A DNA stretch of 64,000 nucleotides from NCBI RefSeq assembly GCF_034190915.1, contig NW_026947507.1, forward strand, positions 16,564,501 to 16,628,500, written 5' to 3'. Positions 1-11,289 of the stretch are shown one piece after another. The position numbers and the translations under genes were made by a program. Origin of the DNA: Cavia porcellus. Lineage: Eukaryota; Chordata; Mammalia; Rodentia; Caviidae. The notes beneath the pieces were generated by a model that worked only from the letters and a program-made list of their open reading frames with translations, was not told the DNA's origin and searched no databases. Within the stretch, counting starts at the first letter, position 1; each line of letters opens with the position of its first letter.

Positions 1-706
1 TTAATTAATTATTCTCACTAACATAGAAAAATGTGCCAGTCTGTCTTTTATACACAATGTGAGCACCATGAACAGTAACCAGAGCTTAAAATAATTAATA
101 CTACATACCCTTGCATTTGAACAACACAGCTGTCAGCCAGGGGGCTTGGAAATTAATAGACAAGGGTTATAAATCAGAAACTATGATAATGTTACACAAG
201 GTTCCTTGAAAGGCACTTACCTTTCAAAAGGAAAGCACACTTCTAGCAGCAAACTGCCTGTTAAAATAAAACATATCATTTATTGGTATGCAGTAAACAA
301 TATAAAGAATGCAGCGTTATTATACTCAGCACAATTGTAGGACAATGTTAAAGAAACTTTTCCTGATCTCATTTACTTTCTTTTTTTCTACAAAATGAAA
401 ATTACCTACTTGGTTATAATAATTAAATGCCTTTCTGTTCAATGCATGTGTGCCAGGACCTCAAAAACTAATGAGTTTCATATCTGAGAGCAAAACCATA
501 AATTACAGGGCACATTTTCTAGGTCATGGGTATAAATTCTAGTGTTCTCCTCACTGTCTAATGAGAAGCATGTGAATTAATGTCTATCCCAGGAACTTTA
601 AGAGTTAGATGCTGTTGATAATTTCATTTCTAATAAATAAAAATAGCAGCACATAAAAGTTGTTAGTATCAAGTACATCAGAGGCATTTCCACAACTCTT
701 TCATTA
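1..706. other. Unannotated AT-rich sequence
   Basis: No gene, exon or recognisable repeat was seen. The sequence is AT-rich with frequent stops in all frames. Old unrecognised repeats may be present. Confidence 0.5.
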
Positions 707-796
707 GGGTTGGGAATTTAGCTCAGTGGCACAAACGCCTAACTGGTAAGAACAAGGTCGCAAGTTTGATCCCTGGTACCAAAAAAGAAAGAAAAT
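707..796 (+). mobile_element. ID-type SINE, older copy
   Basis: The copy begins with a gggttgggaatttagctcag-type A box, has a B-box region (agtttgatccctgg) and ends at an A-rich tail after ggtacc. It belongs to the BC1/ID family of tRNA-derived SINEs. It is diverged in the anticodon arm and no clean target-site duplication was found, so it is probably older than the copies at 12.9, 34.3, 38.2 and 40.2 kb. Confidence 0.8.
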
Positions 797-3700
797 ATAG
801 AATAGGAACAAAAATTTCATTAGCTAGGCTTTGAATTCTGTATGAACTTTTTTTGTGGGATTACATTAAAATCTGAGACAATTTTTATTTATAATACCTC
901 ATAAATATTACTGAGATGAAAACAGGTAACACCATGGTCCCATGCAATACATACACACAGAAGATCATTCTTAAACAAACGGGCTTCAATCAATACAGTA
1001 CTTAATCCCAATCAGAGACAAAAGCATGTACTCTGGGAAATTGGAGGAGAAACAGTAATAGCATATGCAATTCTTTGATGGCACTCTCTTTTCCATAAGA
1101 TTGTAGTTGGTTTTCATAGAAGTCAAAAATTAAAAATATGAAGTTTAACTTCCTCTGAAAAACTGCATGTTTGCATATGCAAGGCGATCCACATGCAATT
1201 TTTTAACTGTCAATGTATATCGCAAATGCTAACATTGTAGTTCCTTAAGTTATAAAGGTGTTTTTTGATGACTTAGTTTTATTGCATCTTCACAACAGTT
1301 AAGATACAAATCCTTGCAAAATTGATCCTACTCCCACACTAATTTGTAAGCAGAGGTAGGTCCTGCTGTAAATACATCCGAGTTCATTTGAGTGTTAAAT
1401 TGTCAGGACAGCAAAATTGCTTCACACCTTGCTCCTAGACTGATTGTCTAATCAGATGGAGAAGTGAGGAGGGTGCTTGGAAAGACAGAATGGCTGTCAG
1501 AGGTTCTTCTGGCTTCTCTAAATGGGCTGGGCTGCCAAGGAAATTCCTCATCCCCAGTGCCCCATTAACTCATGTCGCACCAATCTGCCCAGTGCAAACT
1601 TAGGACACAACGCCTCCCTGATGGTGCCTTCTTAAATACTACAAAGCAATGAAACAATTAATACAAATACTCAGCTGTCTGCGCAGATGATTTCTAAAGG
1701 TCTCTTTGCTTCATAACTATAGGAGCAACCAGAAAAACAAAAAACCCTCACATTTTAGTTGTTAATTCTTAAAACTTAACTAAAAAAATAGATAAGCAAC
1801 AGTTTATTTTTCCCACTACTGCCATTGTAGCTAAGTTTCCACAATTTCTAATAATGGTTATCATTTCAGCTTGGTAATAGAGTTGCATGATTCCCTACCT
1901 GTTCTTAGATCTAACCCTTCATTATTCGGTTATCCACATAAGTAACAGAAAATTTTTTAAAAACAACAACAACAACAACAAAAACAAGTATAATTCCAAT
2001 CCTACTTAATTTTTCTTTGTATTACTCATCAAATGAATTTGATAAATTGTCACATGACCTTCAAGGTTTGTCGCTCAGAACCCTGCTGAATTCTCTAGTC
2101 TAATGTTAGAAAACTCTCTCCACTTATTATAGTATGCAGATATTGATTTTATTCCTGAGATTACTCTCCCTCTTTCCAGTCTCAGTTTTTGGGACTTTAG
2201 CAAATAAGAGCTTCAAAAGCTCCTTTTATCTATCTGTAGCCCCAACTTTTATATCTTAAAACATTTGTTCCTTTGAACCCCACATTTCATCTCTTTTGTA
2301 ATCTAGAAATTTGTCTTTGGCTTAGCTTTTCCCTTTTTAAGCACTGTTGGGAGATTTTTTTTTTAATTGTTGTTGTTCCTGGAGTAGTTTTGATCTCTGA
2401 TTAGTTCCACTACAGACAGAGTGAACATAAACTTTAGTGTCCAAACCAAAGGCGCTGTGTCCTAGGTTTGCACTGGATGTCTTTTGAGACATAAAGAAGG
2501 CTGAAAGCAGTCAGGATGCTAGAGCAATATATGTGATCCAAGACTGGTGTGAATAAACCAGGGCATCTGGCTGACCACTCTTCAAAAAAACTATCATTTA
2601 AGCTTAAAGCTGACCAACTTGAAGGGAACAGCATGCAAACAGCTGATGAGTTTGCAAAGCTGATGATTATTTGCATATGTTATCCAAACAAAATTAAAGT
2701 GTGGAATGTCTTTGGTATTCCTTTCAGCACTAAAACACTGTAGTAAAAGTTGACCAAATATCTACAAGTAAAATCAGGACTCTATGCAACAAATTATAAT
2801 GTTATAAACATCTGGAACACAAAGTAAATCAAAGCTATCAATTAAGATACCTAGTTCCTCTTCAGACAAGGCAGTCCTGACATTTTCCACCTTCTCATTC
2901 ACTGTAAATGCATTCAAGTGTATCAACTTATTTCCAAATAAGTACTGTGGTAGTTATTATTTACCCCTCCCCTTAAACACACTGATGATAGTGCTTATAC
3001 AAGAGAATAGAAAAGTTTCTAATGACGGTCTAGGTATAAGAATAAGAACACCAAAAGGGATATTCAACACTTCTAAGACCTTTTTTAACTCCTAAATAAA
3101 AAGTCCTCCAAGAATATTTTAGTGGTAGACATGGACATTATTTTAGTGTGAAAACCAGCAGTGGGCCATTCCTTTTAGAAACTCAGCCTTCAAATGAACA
3201 CTCCACAGAGATGGATAAGCAAAGAAGAACTGAATATACGTCGTTGGAGTCCTTGAATCTGGCCATTTTCTCTTTTACATATATAATACTTGAGTTAAGG
3301 TCTCCATTTGTGTATGATTTACAAATGCTCTATTGCATTGGAGATTAAAGTACAAGTGATTTTTCAAGAATGACTTAGTTTTATTCAATCAATAGCAAAT
3401 GAATAGGCAGTGAAATGAGACATGGGGAAACCTGACAGCTCACAAGATCACTAAGTAGATATCTTTCATCAAATTATTGGAAACCTTTAGAAGGTGAGGA
3501 AATAATACTGGATGGACCAGATCATTATACAATGTAAGACATTTTAACATTTTTAAATTGAAAAAAAAAAAAAAAACTGTAGAGGATTTTTAAAAGAAAA
3601 GCTGGCATGGTATGTTTGATTTTTATATCCAACTTAGCAATATGGCAGGTTGAGACTACCAGATAAAACATGTCAGTCAAGAGATGTTTGCAATAATTCT

Positions 3701-3882
3701 TAAGTGAAATAATGTTTGCAGGCTTAACTGACACAGAGGTAGTGGGAGTGTAAAGGGGAGACTCTCAGTGTATTTGAGGGTATAATTGGAAGATAATTTA
3801 ACCATCTGATAAGACAGTTTTACAGAACATCTTCCTGTGCTTCCACTTGATTGTCCAAACCATAATTTTCTGACTTGCATGA

Positions 3883-3887
<5 letters not shown>
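797..3887. other. Long unannotated stretch
   Basis: No gene or confidently classifiable repeat was seen over about 3.1 kb. A segment near 1400-1640 is less AT-rich than its surroundings and has no obvious repeat structure, so it is a possible conserved noncoding element. The small open frames near 2434-2743, 3148-3348 and 3525-3880 have no recognisable domain and are treated as chance. Confidence 0.45.
1961..1986 (+). repeat. (AAC)n microsatellite
   Basis: Short run of about seven AAC units following an A-rich stretch. It may mark the tail of an unrecognised retroposon. Confidence 0.85.

Positions 3888-3918
<31 letters not shown>
3888..3918 (+). repeat. (AG)n microsatellite
   Basis: Uninterrupted run of about 15 AG dinucleotides. 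Confidence 0.95.
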
Positions 3919-3921
<3 letters not shown>

Positions 3922-4742
3922 AAAATGAAGCGATGGAGAATATGATGAGTTTGTTTCCAGGTTTTTAAAATGTTAAATTTTTAAAGTTCACTAGAAAAAA
4001 TTCAATAGTTGACTCAACACTGATACCTCTCATTTTTTGTCTTGCTCTCATTTTACAATCAAAGAAATTAAAAAAAAAAAAACATTTCTGATGTTTTCTG
4101 TCTTGGTCTAGTAGCTACTTTATAGGACAGTAAAGATTTTACTTCAATTTACTCAATTCCAAAGATCATTCTTAACAGAACTGGTAATATTGTTCAGTCA
4201 ATTCACACCTATAAGCCACAATTCTTTTCTTATGTAAAGCAATAATTACATCCACCCATTATATTAACTGAAATAGACATCGTGAAGTTAAAATTAACAA
4301 AATAATGCAGAAAGCTGTGAAGTGAGCATACTGGTTCACACTGGCACAAAATCAATTTAAACTTGACTATAAATAGGGAAATATCTTATCAAAAAACAAA
4401 ATGTAAATGGTTAGATGTCTCTGCCCTAGCACCATATTTATTGTACTTAATTAGTAAACCAAAAGCGATGGTTATGTTGGTAGAGGACACTGGATATGAA
4501 GCATGACAAGAGACCAGATGGCTCTTAAAGCTGAATTTGTTTTCTACCAAGATACTTACCTCTCAATTTTGTTTTTCTCTTCTCTCTGTTTCAGTTGGGC
4601 TTCAAATGTTCTTTAAATGAAGGATTTTATTTGTGCAGTTCATGGTTGTTTTGTGAATTAGTTGCTGGTGACTACTCTGAATCTTAAGTCTTTCATGAAA
4701 CTTAGGGTAGTATTTTGTAGTTATAAATAACAAATTATATAC
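3919..4742. other. Unannotated AT-rich sequence
   Basis: No gene or recognisable repeat was seen. Confidence 0.45.
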
Positions 4743-4761
4743 TATATATATATATATATAT
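4743..4761 (+). repeat. (TA)n microsatellite
   Basis: Short TA dinucleotide run immediately upstream of the T-rich tail of an antisense B1. Confidence 0.9.
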
Positions 4762-4777
4762 GGAGATATATATGGAG

Positions 4778-4966
4778 TTTTTTTGTTTTATTTTGTTTTG
4801 TTTTGTTTTGTTTTGTTTTAACACAGGGTCTCATTGTGTGCTTCAAACTGGCCTTGAACTCAGTAACTCACTTGTGAAGCCTAGGCTTGTCTTGAATTCA
4901 CAGCACTTTTTCTGTCACAGCCTCCCAAGCACTGTGAGTACAGGTATGTGCCACCATGCCCAGTAT
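4778..4966 (-). mobile_element. B1 SINE (antisense) with (TTTTG)n tail
   Basis: Read on the minus strand this is a near full-length B1. It starts with the ggcatggtggcacat-like head at the right end, contains tgtaatcccagc-like and B-box-like regions, and finishes at gagaccctgtg next to an A-rich tail. The tail has become a (CAAAA)n repeat, seen on the plus strand as TTTTG units at 4778-4820. The internal duplicated segment (two copies of a ttgaactcag/ttgaattcac motif) is the usual rodent B1 arrangement. B1 derives from 7SL RNA and is mobilised by L1. Confidence 0.88.
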
Positions 4967-5466
4967 CAAATTATTTCTTTTGATAGAAAGGACATGTACA
5001 TACTTTTTATCTTTTCATTCTTAAAAATTTTTGTATAAATTTATTTGAATTGTTAATCATCACCAAATGTAAAGGATTATCACAAATAAAACTATGTGAT
5101 ATAATGTCTATTTTGATTCACTGTAGAAATGGACATTATAGTACCAAAACACACTACTAGGGTTTTATTTTCTTGCATTTCACCCTCTCCTGTTCAACTC
5201 TGCAGAATGCTATTGTACTAACCTAAAGACTTGCATTTTCATTGAGGTTAAAAAAAATTTGTCATGCATACCACCAAGTAGAAATATTTATCACTGAAGT
5301 TAAGGACATATTGAGACATCATGTTTAATTATATAGAATGTGTGGCACTAATTCAGCATGTGGAATTTTAAGAATTTACATTTAAATAAAAAAGAAGTTT
5401 GTTACTTTAAAGGTATAATTGTCTTTTAAAAAGCAATCCCATAGTATTTATCAAAAGTACAAATTT

Positions 5467-5656
5467 AGAGGTTAAGAGTACTGATGTAAGAGTCACAATG
5501 CTCACTATGTAATATCAATCCTCACTATGGAATGATCTTTGAAGTTTCCATCTTCTCTCTGTTGTAATTTCTTTAAATGTAAAAGAAGGAAAATAATTGT
5601 CTCTGTCTTACAAAGCTAATGTGACAATTATACTAGTATATGCAAAACTCTTAGGC
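5467..5656 (+). mobile_element. MIR-type SINE fossil
   Basis: Begins with gaggttaagagtactgatg, close to the MIR head. It continues with a degenerate core (atgatctttg then ttctttaaatgtaaaa, matching the family's 'aaaatgggga' region) and ends with gtgacaattatactagtatatgcaaaactcttag, matching the 'taaagcgcttag' tail. It is strongly diverged, as expected for this ancient mammalian family. Confidence 0.6.
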
Positions 5657-5808
5657 TATTATATAACATTCAAAACATAAATTTTATAATGATTTGAGTG
5701 AACCTATTTTTCTGCTATTTGCTATAAAAGTTTTCAATAAATATATATTGTAAACATTAGTTTTGTTAAACACAAAAACGTAGTAATGTCTCAATTATAT
5801 AGAAAATA

Positions 5809-5915
5809 GCAGGCTAGGCATGTTGGTACATGCCCTTAGGCCCTGTACTCAGAAGGCTGAGCAAGGAGAATTGTTACAAGTTCAAGGACAGCCTGTGCTA
5901 CAGAGCAAGTTCAAC
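5809..5915 (+). mobile_element. B1 SINE, 3' shortened
   Basis: The head gcaggctaggcatgttggta is followed by tactcagaaggctgagcaag and a ttcaaggacagcctgtgctac segment. It stops without a long A tail, a few bases before the L1 monomer array at 5926, so the array or a deletion may have truncated it. Confidence 0.8.
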
Positions 5916-5925
5916 ATTAGCACAA

Positions 5926-6474
5926 ACTAGACAAGGCTCTGCAGGTTTACCAGGCCTAATTGGGCCTGTGACCTTCTCTCAATCCGGGGAGCTGATGCTG
6001 AGCAAGTTGAGTTCAAGCACACTGGGACAGGCCCAGGAAGAGTTTAAGATCATCCCTCCCAGCGGTTAAGTGCTCACCCAACTTCCAGTCACTCTAGACT
6101 AGATTCAGCAGATTTCACTAGCCTGACTGGACCATCCTCAGTGACCTTCTTTCAACCTGGGGAGCTGAGGCTGTGCAAGGTGAGTGCCAGTGCACTGGTA
6201 CAGACCCAAAGAAAGTCTAAGATCATCACTTCCAGCAGTTAAGTGCCTGCCCAGCTTCCAGACACACTGGACTAGGCTCGGGAGGTTTCTCAGGCCCAAC
6301 TAGACCATGCTCATCATTCAATTAGGGAAGCTGAAGGCACGTGAGGTGAGTTCCAGCTCACTGGTGCTAGGCCAGGGAGAGCTTTGGACTAACACCCACG
6401 GTGGTTAGGAGCCCGCCCAGTTTCCTGGAACACTGGAGGTGGCAAGGGAAGTCCTACAGGGATGACTGGACCTT
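5926..6474 (+). promoter_or_regulatory. L1 5'UTR monomer array (three full units plus a partial)
   Basis: Three tandem units start at about 5926, 6098 and 6271, each with 'actag', and are 172, 173 and about 166 bp long. A partial fourth unit runs from 6437 to 6474. Shared landmarks in each unit are a caggcc/actagacc segment, a ggggagctgaggct-like segment, an actggt-acag-ccca segment and a cagcggttaagtgc-like segment. They are diverged from one another by eye. Tandem monomers directly upstream of L1 sequence are known as promoters in several rodent L1 families; the promoter role here is inferred from that position. The array is followed at once by an A-rich bridge and ORF2 sequence. Confidence 0.75.
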
Positions 6475-8500
6475 ATTTAAAAAAAAGAAAGAAAAAATTC
6501 AAATTCATGCAATAAGAAATGAAAAAGGTGAAAATACTATAGACTCTGTGGAAATAGATCATCAACACCTATTTCAAAAACCTCTACTCTCAAAAGTTCA
6601 ATAACACAGAAGAAATAGACACAATCCTAGAAACTTATGAACTACCAAAGCTGCGTCAAGAAGATGTAAAATTGCTGAATAACCCAATTTCTATTAATGA
6701 AATTGAAAGTGTAATTAAGTCCTTACCTACAAAGAAGAGCCCAAGCCCAGACAGATTAACTGTGGAATTCTACACAAAATACAAAGAAAACACTGGCAAC
6801 ACCCCTCAAACTCTTCAGTGAAATCAAAAGAGAAGCAATTCTTCCTAAGTCATTCCTAGAAGCAAATATTATTCTAGTACCAAAACCTGAGAAAGACCCA
6901 ACTAAAAAAGAGAACTACAGGTCAATCTCCTTAATGAACATAGATGCAAAAATCCTCAATAAAATATTGTCAAATAGGATGCAGCAAATCATCAAGAAGA
7001 TTATACACCATGACCAAGTGAGATTCATTCCGGGCATGCAGGGATGGTTCAACATACATAAATCAATACATGCAATCCACTGTATCAATAAAATCAAAAG
7101 AAAGAATCACTTGATCATTTCTATAGATGCAGAAAAAGTTTTTGATAAGGTCCAACACTCATTCACAATAAGAACCTTACAGAAAATTAGAATATATTGT
7201 CTTTACCTCAATATGATAAAGGACATCTGTGACAAACCAACAGCCAGCATCACATTAAATTGGCAAAAACTGAAAGCTTTTACCTTAAAATAAGGCACAA
7301 GACAAGAATGTCCCTTATCACTGCTCCTATTGAACATAGAACTCGAAATACTAGCCAGAGCAATTATACAAGAGAGAGAAATAAAAGGGATAAAGAGGAA
7401 AAGAGGAAGTTAAATTATCATTATTTGCATGATACTCTACATAGAAGACCTCCAAAACTCCTTTGAAAGACTCTTATGCATAATTAATAAATTCAGCTAT
7501 GTAGGTGGGTGTAAAGTCAATACTTAAAAATAAATAGCATTCCTATACACTACCAGAAAATTCACTGAGACAGAAATAAGAGAAGCCACATCCTTCACAC
7601 CAGCATCTAAAAACATGAAATACTTGAAGTTAATCTCATGAAAGAAGTAAAAGATCTACACAGGGAAAATTATAATACCCTGAATAAAAGAAATCGAAGA
7701 TCTCAGAAAATGGAAAGACATCCCTTGTTCATGAATAGAAAGAATAAATATTGTGAAAATGGCCATTCTCTCAAAATTTTTATATAGATTCAATGCAATC
7801 TCAATGAAAATACCATTAACACACCTCATAGATATAGAGAGATCACTCCTAAAATTCATCTGGAACCAGAAGAGACCTAAATAGTAAAGGCAAGCTAACC
7901 AGGAAAGACAAGGTAGGAGGCATCACAATCCTGACTTGAAGTTATACTACAAAGCTACATAAACATGGTACTGGAATAAAAACAGGTCTAAAGATCAATG
8001 GGATAAAGATACAACCACAACGATAAACACACTCAACCATCTTATCTTCAATAAAGGGGCCAAACATGTTCACTGGAAGAACAATAGTCTTTTTAAAAAA
8101 TGGTGCCAGGAAAACTGGCTCTCTCAGTGCCAAAAACTAAACCTAGACCCATGCTTATCACCATGTACTAAACTAAAATCTAAATGGATAAAAGATCTGA
8201 ATATTAAAACAGAAACACTAAATCTGTTGGAAGACAAAATTAGGTATAAATTTTGAAGACATAGGGTAGGTAGAGAATTCATGAACAGGAATCAAACCTC
8301 ATGGGAAATACTTCCCAGATTCAATAACTGGGATCAAATGTTATTAAAGTTTCTGCGTGTCAAAAGAAATCTTCAACATAGTGAAAAGAAAACCAACAAA
8401 CTGATAAAAAAAAATCTTAGTGAATTGTCCCTAAGACAAAGGACTTTTGTCTAAAACATATGAAGAATTTAAAAAAGTCAAGATCCCGAAATTCACAGAC
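6475..8500 (+). pseudogene. Decayed L1 ORF2 (reverse-transcriptase segment)
   Basis: L1 ORF2 encodes the endonuclease/reverse transcriptase used in target-primed reverse transcription. Only the region from just before the RT domain into the domain after it is present; the endonuclease and all of ORF1 are absent. The longest open piece (6934-7293, 119 residues) carries a [13 protein letters not shown] segment, an [18 protein letters not shown] segment and an [10 protein letters not shown] motif, the RT motif A. Just downstream, motif B reads GTRQECPLS instead of the usual GTRQGCPLS. The catalytic FADD motif near 7420-7432 is destroyed: the frame reads F-A-stop. Further ORF2 similarity continues through about 8490 with several frameshifts. 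The 3' part of ORF2 and the 3'UTR are missing. This is a dead, deleted element with no coding capacity. Confidence 0.9.
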
Positions 8501-8562
8501 AATTCACCTCTAGAATTGCCTCTGGACTAGGCAACAGTAACCAGTCTTTCTAATGGTGACTG

Positions 8563-9290
8563 TTATGGATTGAGAACTGGTGGTCAACTTAACGCCAGCT
8601 GGATTACATCAGCATGCATTGAGAGAAGATGCTCCACCTGAGGAGGGTTGCCAGGATAAATAGGTGGAGAAGGGAGGTGTTGAGAGGGATTGAGGCGTTA
8701 AGGAGGCATTGTGGGTTCTCCGACGAGTTGCTGTCTGAGCTGTTGATTCTCCTGGAGAAGCTTTGGTCCTCACGTCGAACATTGCTTCCAGAGGGGAAGA
8801 CATGTGCTGCTTGGTCTCCGGGATGAACTCGTCACACTGCTTCCTAGCACATACCCAACTGTGCTTGTCCTCGGAGGAGCTCGGGGCCTCCATGCCACTG
8901 AGGACAGCTGTGGTGCCTTTCAGGATAGCCCTGGTCTTTGTTGTGAGTGTGACTTCTCAGCTCCAGTGTAAAACCCTCATCCCACTAGCACAGCTCCTTA
9001 ATCCTGCTGGCATAGACTTTCTGGCTTCCACTGCTGACCCTTGGGTCTTCCCGGCACGGATCCGTAATCATGCCAGTAAGAGTGGCATGCGTCCTTCTTG
9101 TGGGCTCTGGGCTTCCAGTTGGACTCATGAGAGGCAATGTCCTGAGCTCTGGGTTTTTTTCTGGACTCATGTGGGCCATGTGCTGTGGTATTTAGACCCT
9201 TGACTAAATAATCTATGTCTTTGGTGTTGTGGATAAAGTTCCTGCATTTTCTGGTGTTAACTCCCAGTGACCATTATAAAAACATTATAA
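8563..9290. repeat. Unclassified CpG-rich block, candidate LTR or other mobile sequence
   Basis: This block is clearly richer in G+C and CpG than the surrounding tens of kilobases, with about 14 CpGs by eye between 8590 and 9095. It starts around tgttatggattgagaactgg and fades out after tggataaagttcctgcattt. It contains two copies of a gctctggg...ggactcatg motif about 40 bp apart (near 9104 and 9146). The longest open frame in the window lies here (8763-9203, 146 codons), but it shows no recognisable domain and probably reflects high GC content. It interrupts or replaces the 3' part of the adjacent L1. Alternatives are an LTR, a DNA transposon remnant, or a single-copy CpG island. Confidence 0.35.
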
Positions 9291-9579
9291 ACTCCATGTC
9301 CTGATCTGAATTGTTCTCTGTGTACAACCCCTGACTACAACAGTGACTATCTCATTTATAAACGTTTTTATTGCTGAAAAAACATTATTTTAAACAATAT
9401 TTGCTGAAAGATGCTATCATAGGTTCTGCAGGCTATCATTTTAAGAAAGGGAACAAAATGAACAAATCCATCTGAAGGATTTTAAATGAAATAAAACTGG
9501 ATGACATAATAGTGCAGAGGGTGACAGAACCATTTTATTTTGCATGGTTATGAAATGACACTCATACAGTATGATACTT

Positions 9580-10056
9580 GATCTAAGAAGAGAATGCGTG
9601 ACAAGAAGCAGTCAGTCTGGGAAGATCTGGCCGCAGGACATTCCAGGAAGGGCACACAATAGCAAAGGCTGAAATGGAAGAAAACACATTGAACCCTGTA
9701 AGGAGAAAGGAGCTCCAGGTAATAAGACTTCTGAAAACGGACTTGAAGACAGAGTAGGAACCAACTGGGACTTAGAGTGCCGTTTTCTAAATGTAAGAGG
9801 ATGACACTGGTTATAAAAGAAATGATGTGTTCTAATTTATATTTTTAAAACAATTCTTCAGGGCCTAATTAGTTATTCTTCAGGGGCCTATGTGAATGGC
9901 TAACAGGTTTGAAGCACACAGTGCAAAAAAGCTGGTGAGCAGCTAATGCAGTGGACCAGGCAAGAGGTGATTAACAGGAATGATGATTTCAGTGGAGATG
10001 GAGAGAAAAACAGTGAATACAGTTTGAAGGTAGAGCTCACAAGCTCTGCTGACTGG
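9580..10056 (-). mobile_element. L2 LINE 3' fragment (antisense)
   Basis: Antisense landmarks of the L2 3' end appear in the right order: a gacattccaggaagggcac...gcaaaggc segment near 9640, then a gctaatgcagtggaccaggcaagaggtgat segment near 9938-9970, then cagtggagatggagagaaaaac. L2 is an ancient mammalian LINE that is inactive in eutherians. The fragment ends exactly where the LTR at 10057 begins. Confidence 0.6.
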
Positions 10057-10442
10057 TGTTATGGGTTGTGTCTAAATTTCCCTGTAAGCCTCCTATGGTC
10101 AGAGGTGGGCAGTTTAAAAGGTGGCTGGATTGGGGTGTATGAGGCTGGGATTAAGGATTTGCCACCCTGAATGTGAGTGACACCCCCTAAAAGACAAGAT
10201 GTCTGAATATGATATAAAGGCACAGAACGATCTCGCTTTGTTTCATTATTCCCTGCTGTCTGCCTGTGATACCACCATATGAACTGTTTCTCCTTTTGAT
10301 GTCCCTCTTAGATGCTACTGTGCCTTGGAGCCAGCCAGCTATGGACTGAAACCTCTAGACACTGTGAGTCAAATAAATCTTCCTTCTTTTAACTACGGAT
10401 GTCAGTTATTTTGTCTCAGCAATGAGAAAAGCAACTAAGACA
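10057..10442 (+). mobile_element. MaLR-type solo LTR
   Basis: The element starts tgttatgggttgtgtctaaa and ends gagaaaagcaactaagaca, the TG...CA termini and end motifs of mammalian MaLR (ERVL-related) LTRs. It also carries the 3' block ggactgaaacctct...gtgagtcaaataaatct, the conserved region around the polyadenylation signal. It is about 386 bp and has no internal retroviral genes. It abuts an older L2 fragment, which implies it inserted later. A perfect target-site duplication was not found. Confidence 0.8.
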
Positions 10443-11289
10443 ATTGTATATGCAAGCGTAAGAACACACGAATTAAGTACAACTCCTACGTTTCAGGGAA
10501 GCAAAATGCATTGTATGAAATACATTTGCCAATATAATATGAAGCATTACTGGAGAGAAAAATAAGTTAGCATTTAAACATAACATATATGAAATACACA
10601 GACATTGAAGGGCCAATATTACATAGATGATTCTAGAACAGAATAACATGTGCACCCTACAGTGAGTGTGTCTTGAACTCAGCATTTTAAACTATTCCAA
10701 CCAGATGTTTCTTGGTTATGTGTACTGGCTTGTGTGTGTGTACATAGTAGGATGTTTCACAGCATTCCTTATTTCTTTTTACTACATGACAGTGTGTCCT
10801 CCATGCAGTATGTGATAAATAATTGATGAGTGGAGGCTGGGTGAAAGGACAAACTCACTCTAAATTGAAAATCAGTAGGGCACAGATATAATTGTAAATG
10901 AAAAGAAAGACAGAATTTAGCACCAGGAATAGAGATGATCTCACCCATGGAAAGGAAAGGGAAAAAAAAAAAAGAGTAGAGTGCTCAACTAGGGGACTTC
11001 AAATTTGGAAGCTTAACAGAAAAGGAAGAACCAATGAAGAAGTTATTTAGGCAGAAATTAATCCCCAGGTGTATGGAGGGTTGGAGCCCTGCAGAAGAAA
11101 CAGTCACCAGTGGGAGAGCATGGACATGTGTGATTGATTAAACAGTCACAGAAAAGTAATCACTTCCAGTAAGGAGGACTTGTATAAAAGAAGTCATGAG
11201 ATAGGCTCGATGTGAAAATTTCTATAATCATAAAGTATTTCAACAGAACATTTTGCTTGGACAAATGTTTGGCAACAGATAATAGTTGA
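10443..11289. other. Unannotated stretch
   Basis: No gene or recognised repeat was seen. A short A-run lies near 10962-10973. Confidence 0.4.

Noticed and set aside
5926..6474. CRISPR array or satellite
   Set aside because: Units are 166-173 bp, contiguous and without spacers, and they lead directly into L1 sequence.
8763..9203. 146-codon open frame, the longest in the window, as a gene
   Set aside because: No recognisable domain, no paired splice sites or supporting context, and it lies in a CpG-rich block where stops are rarer by composition.
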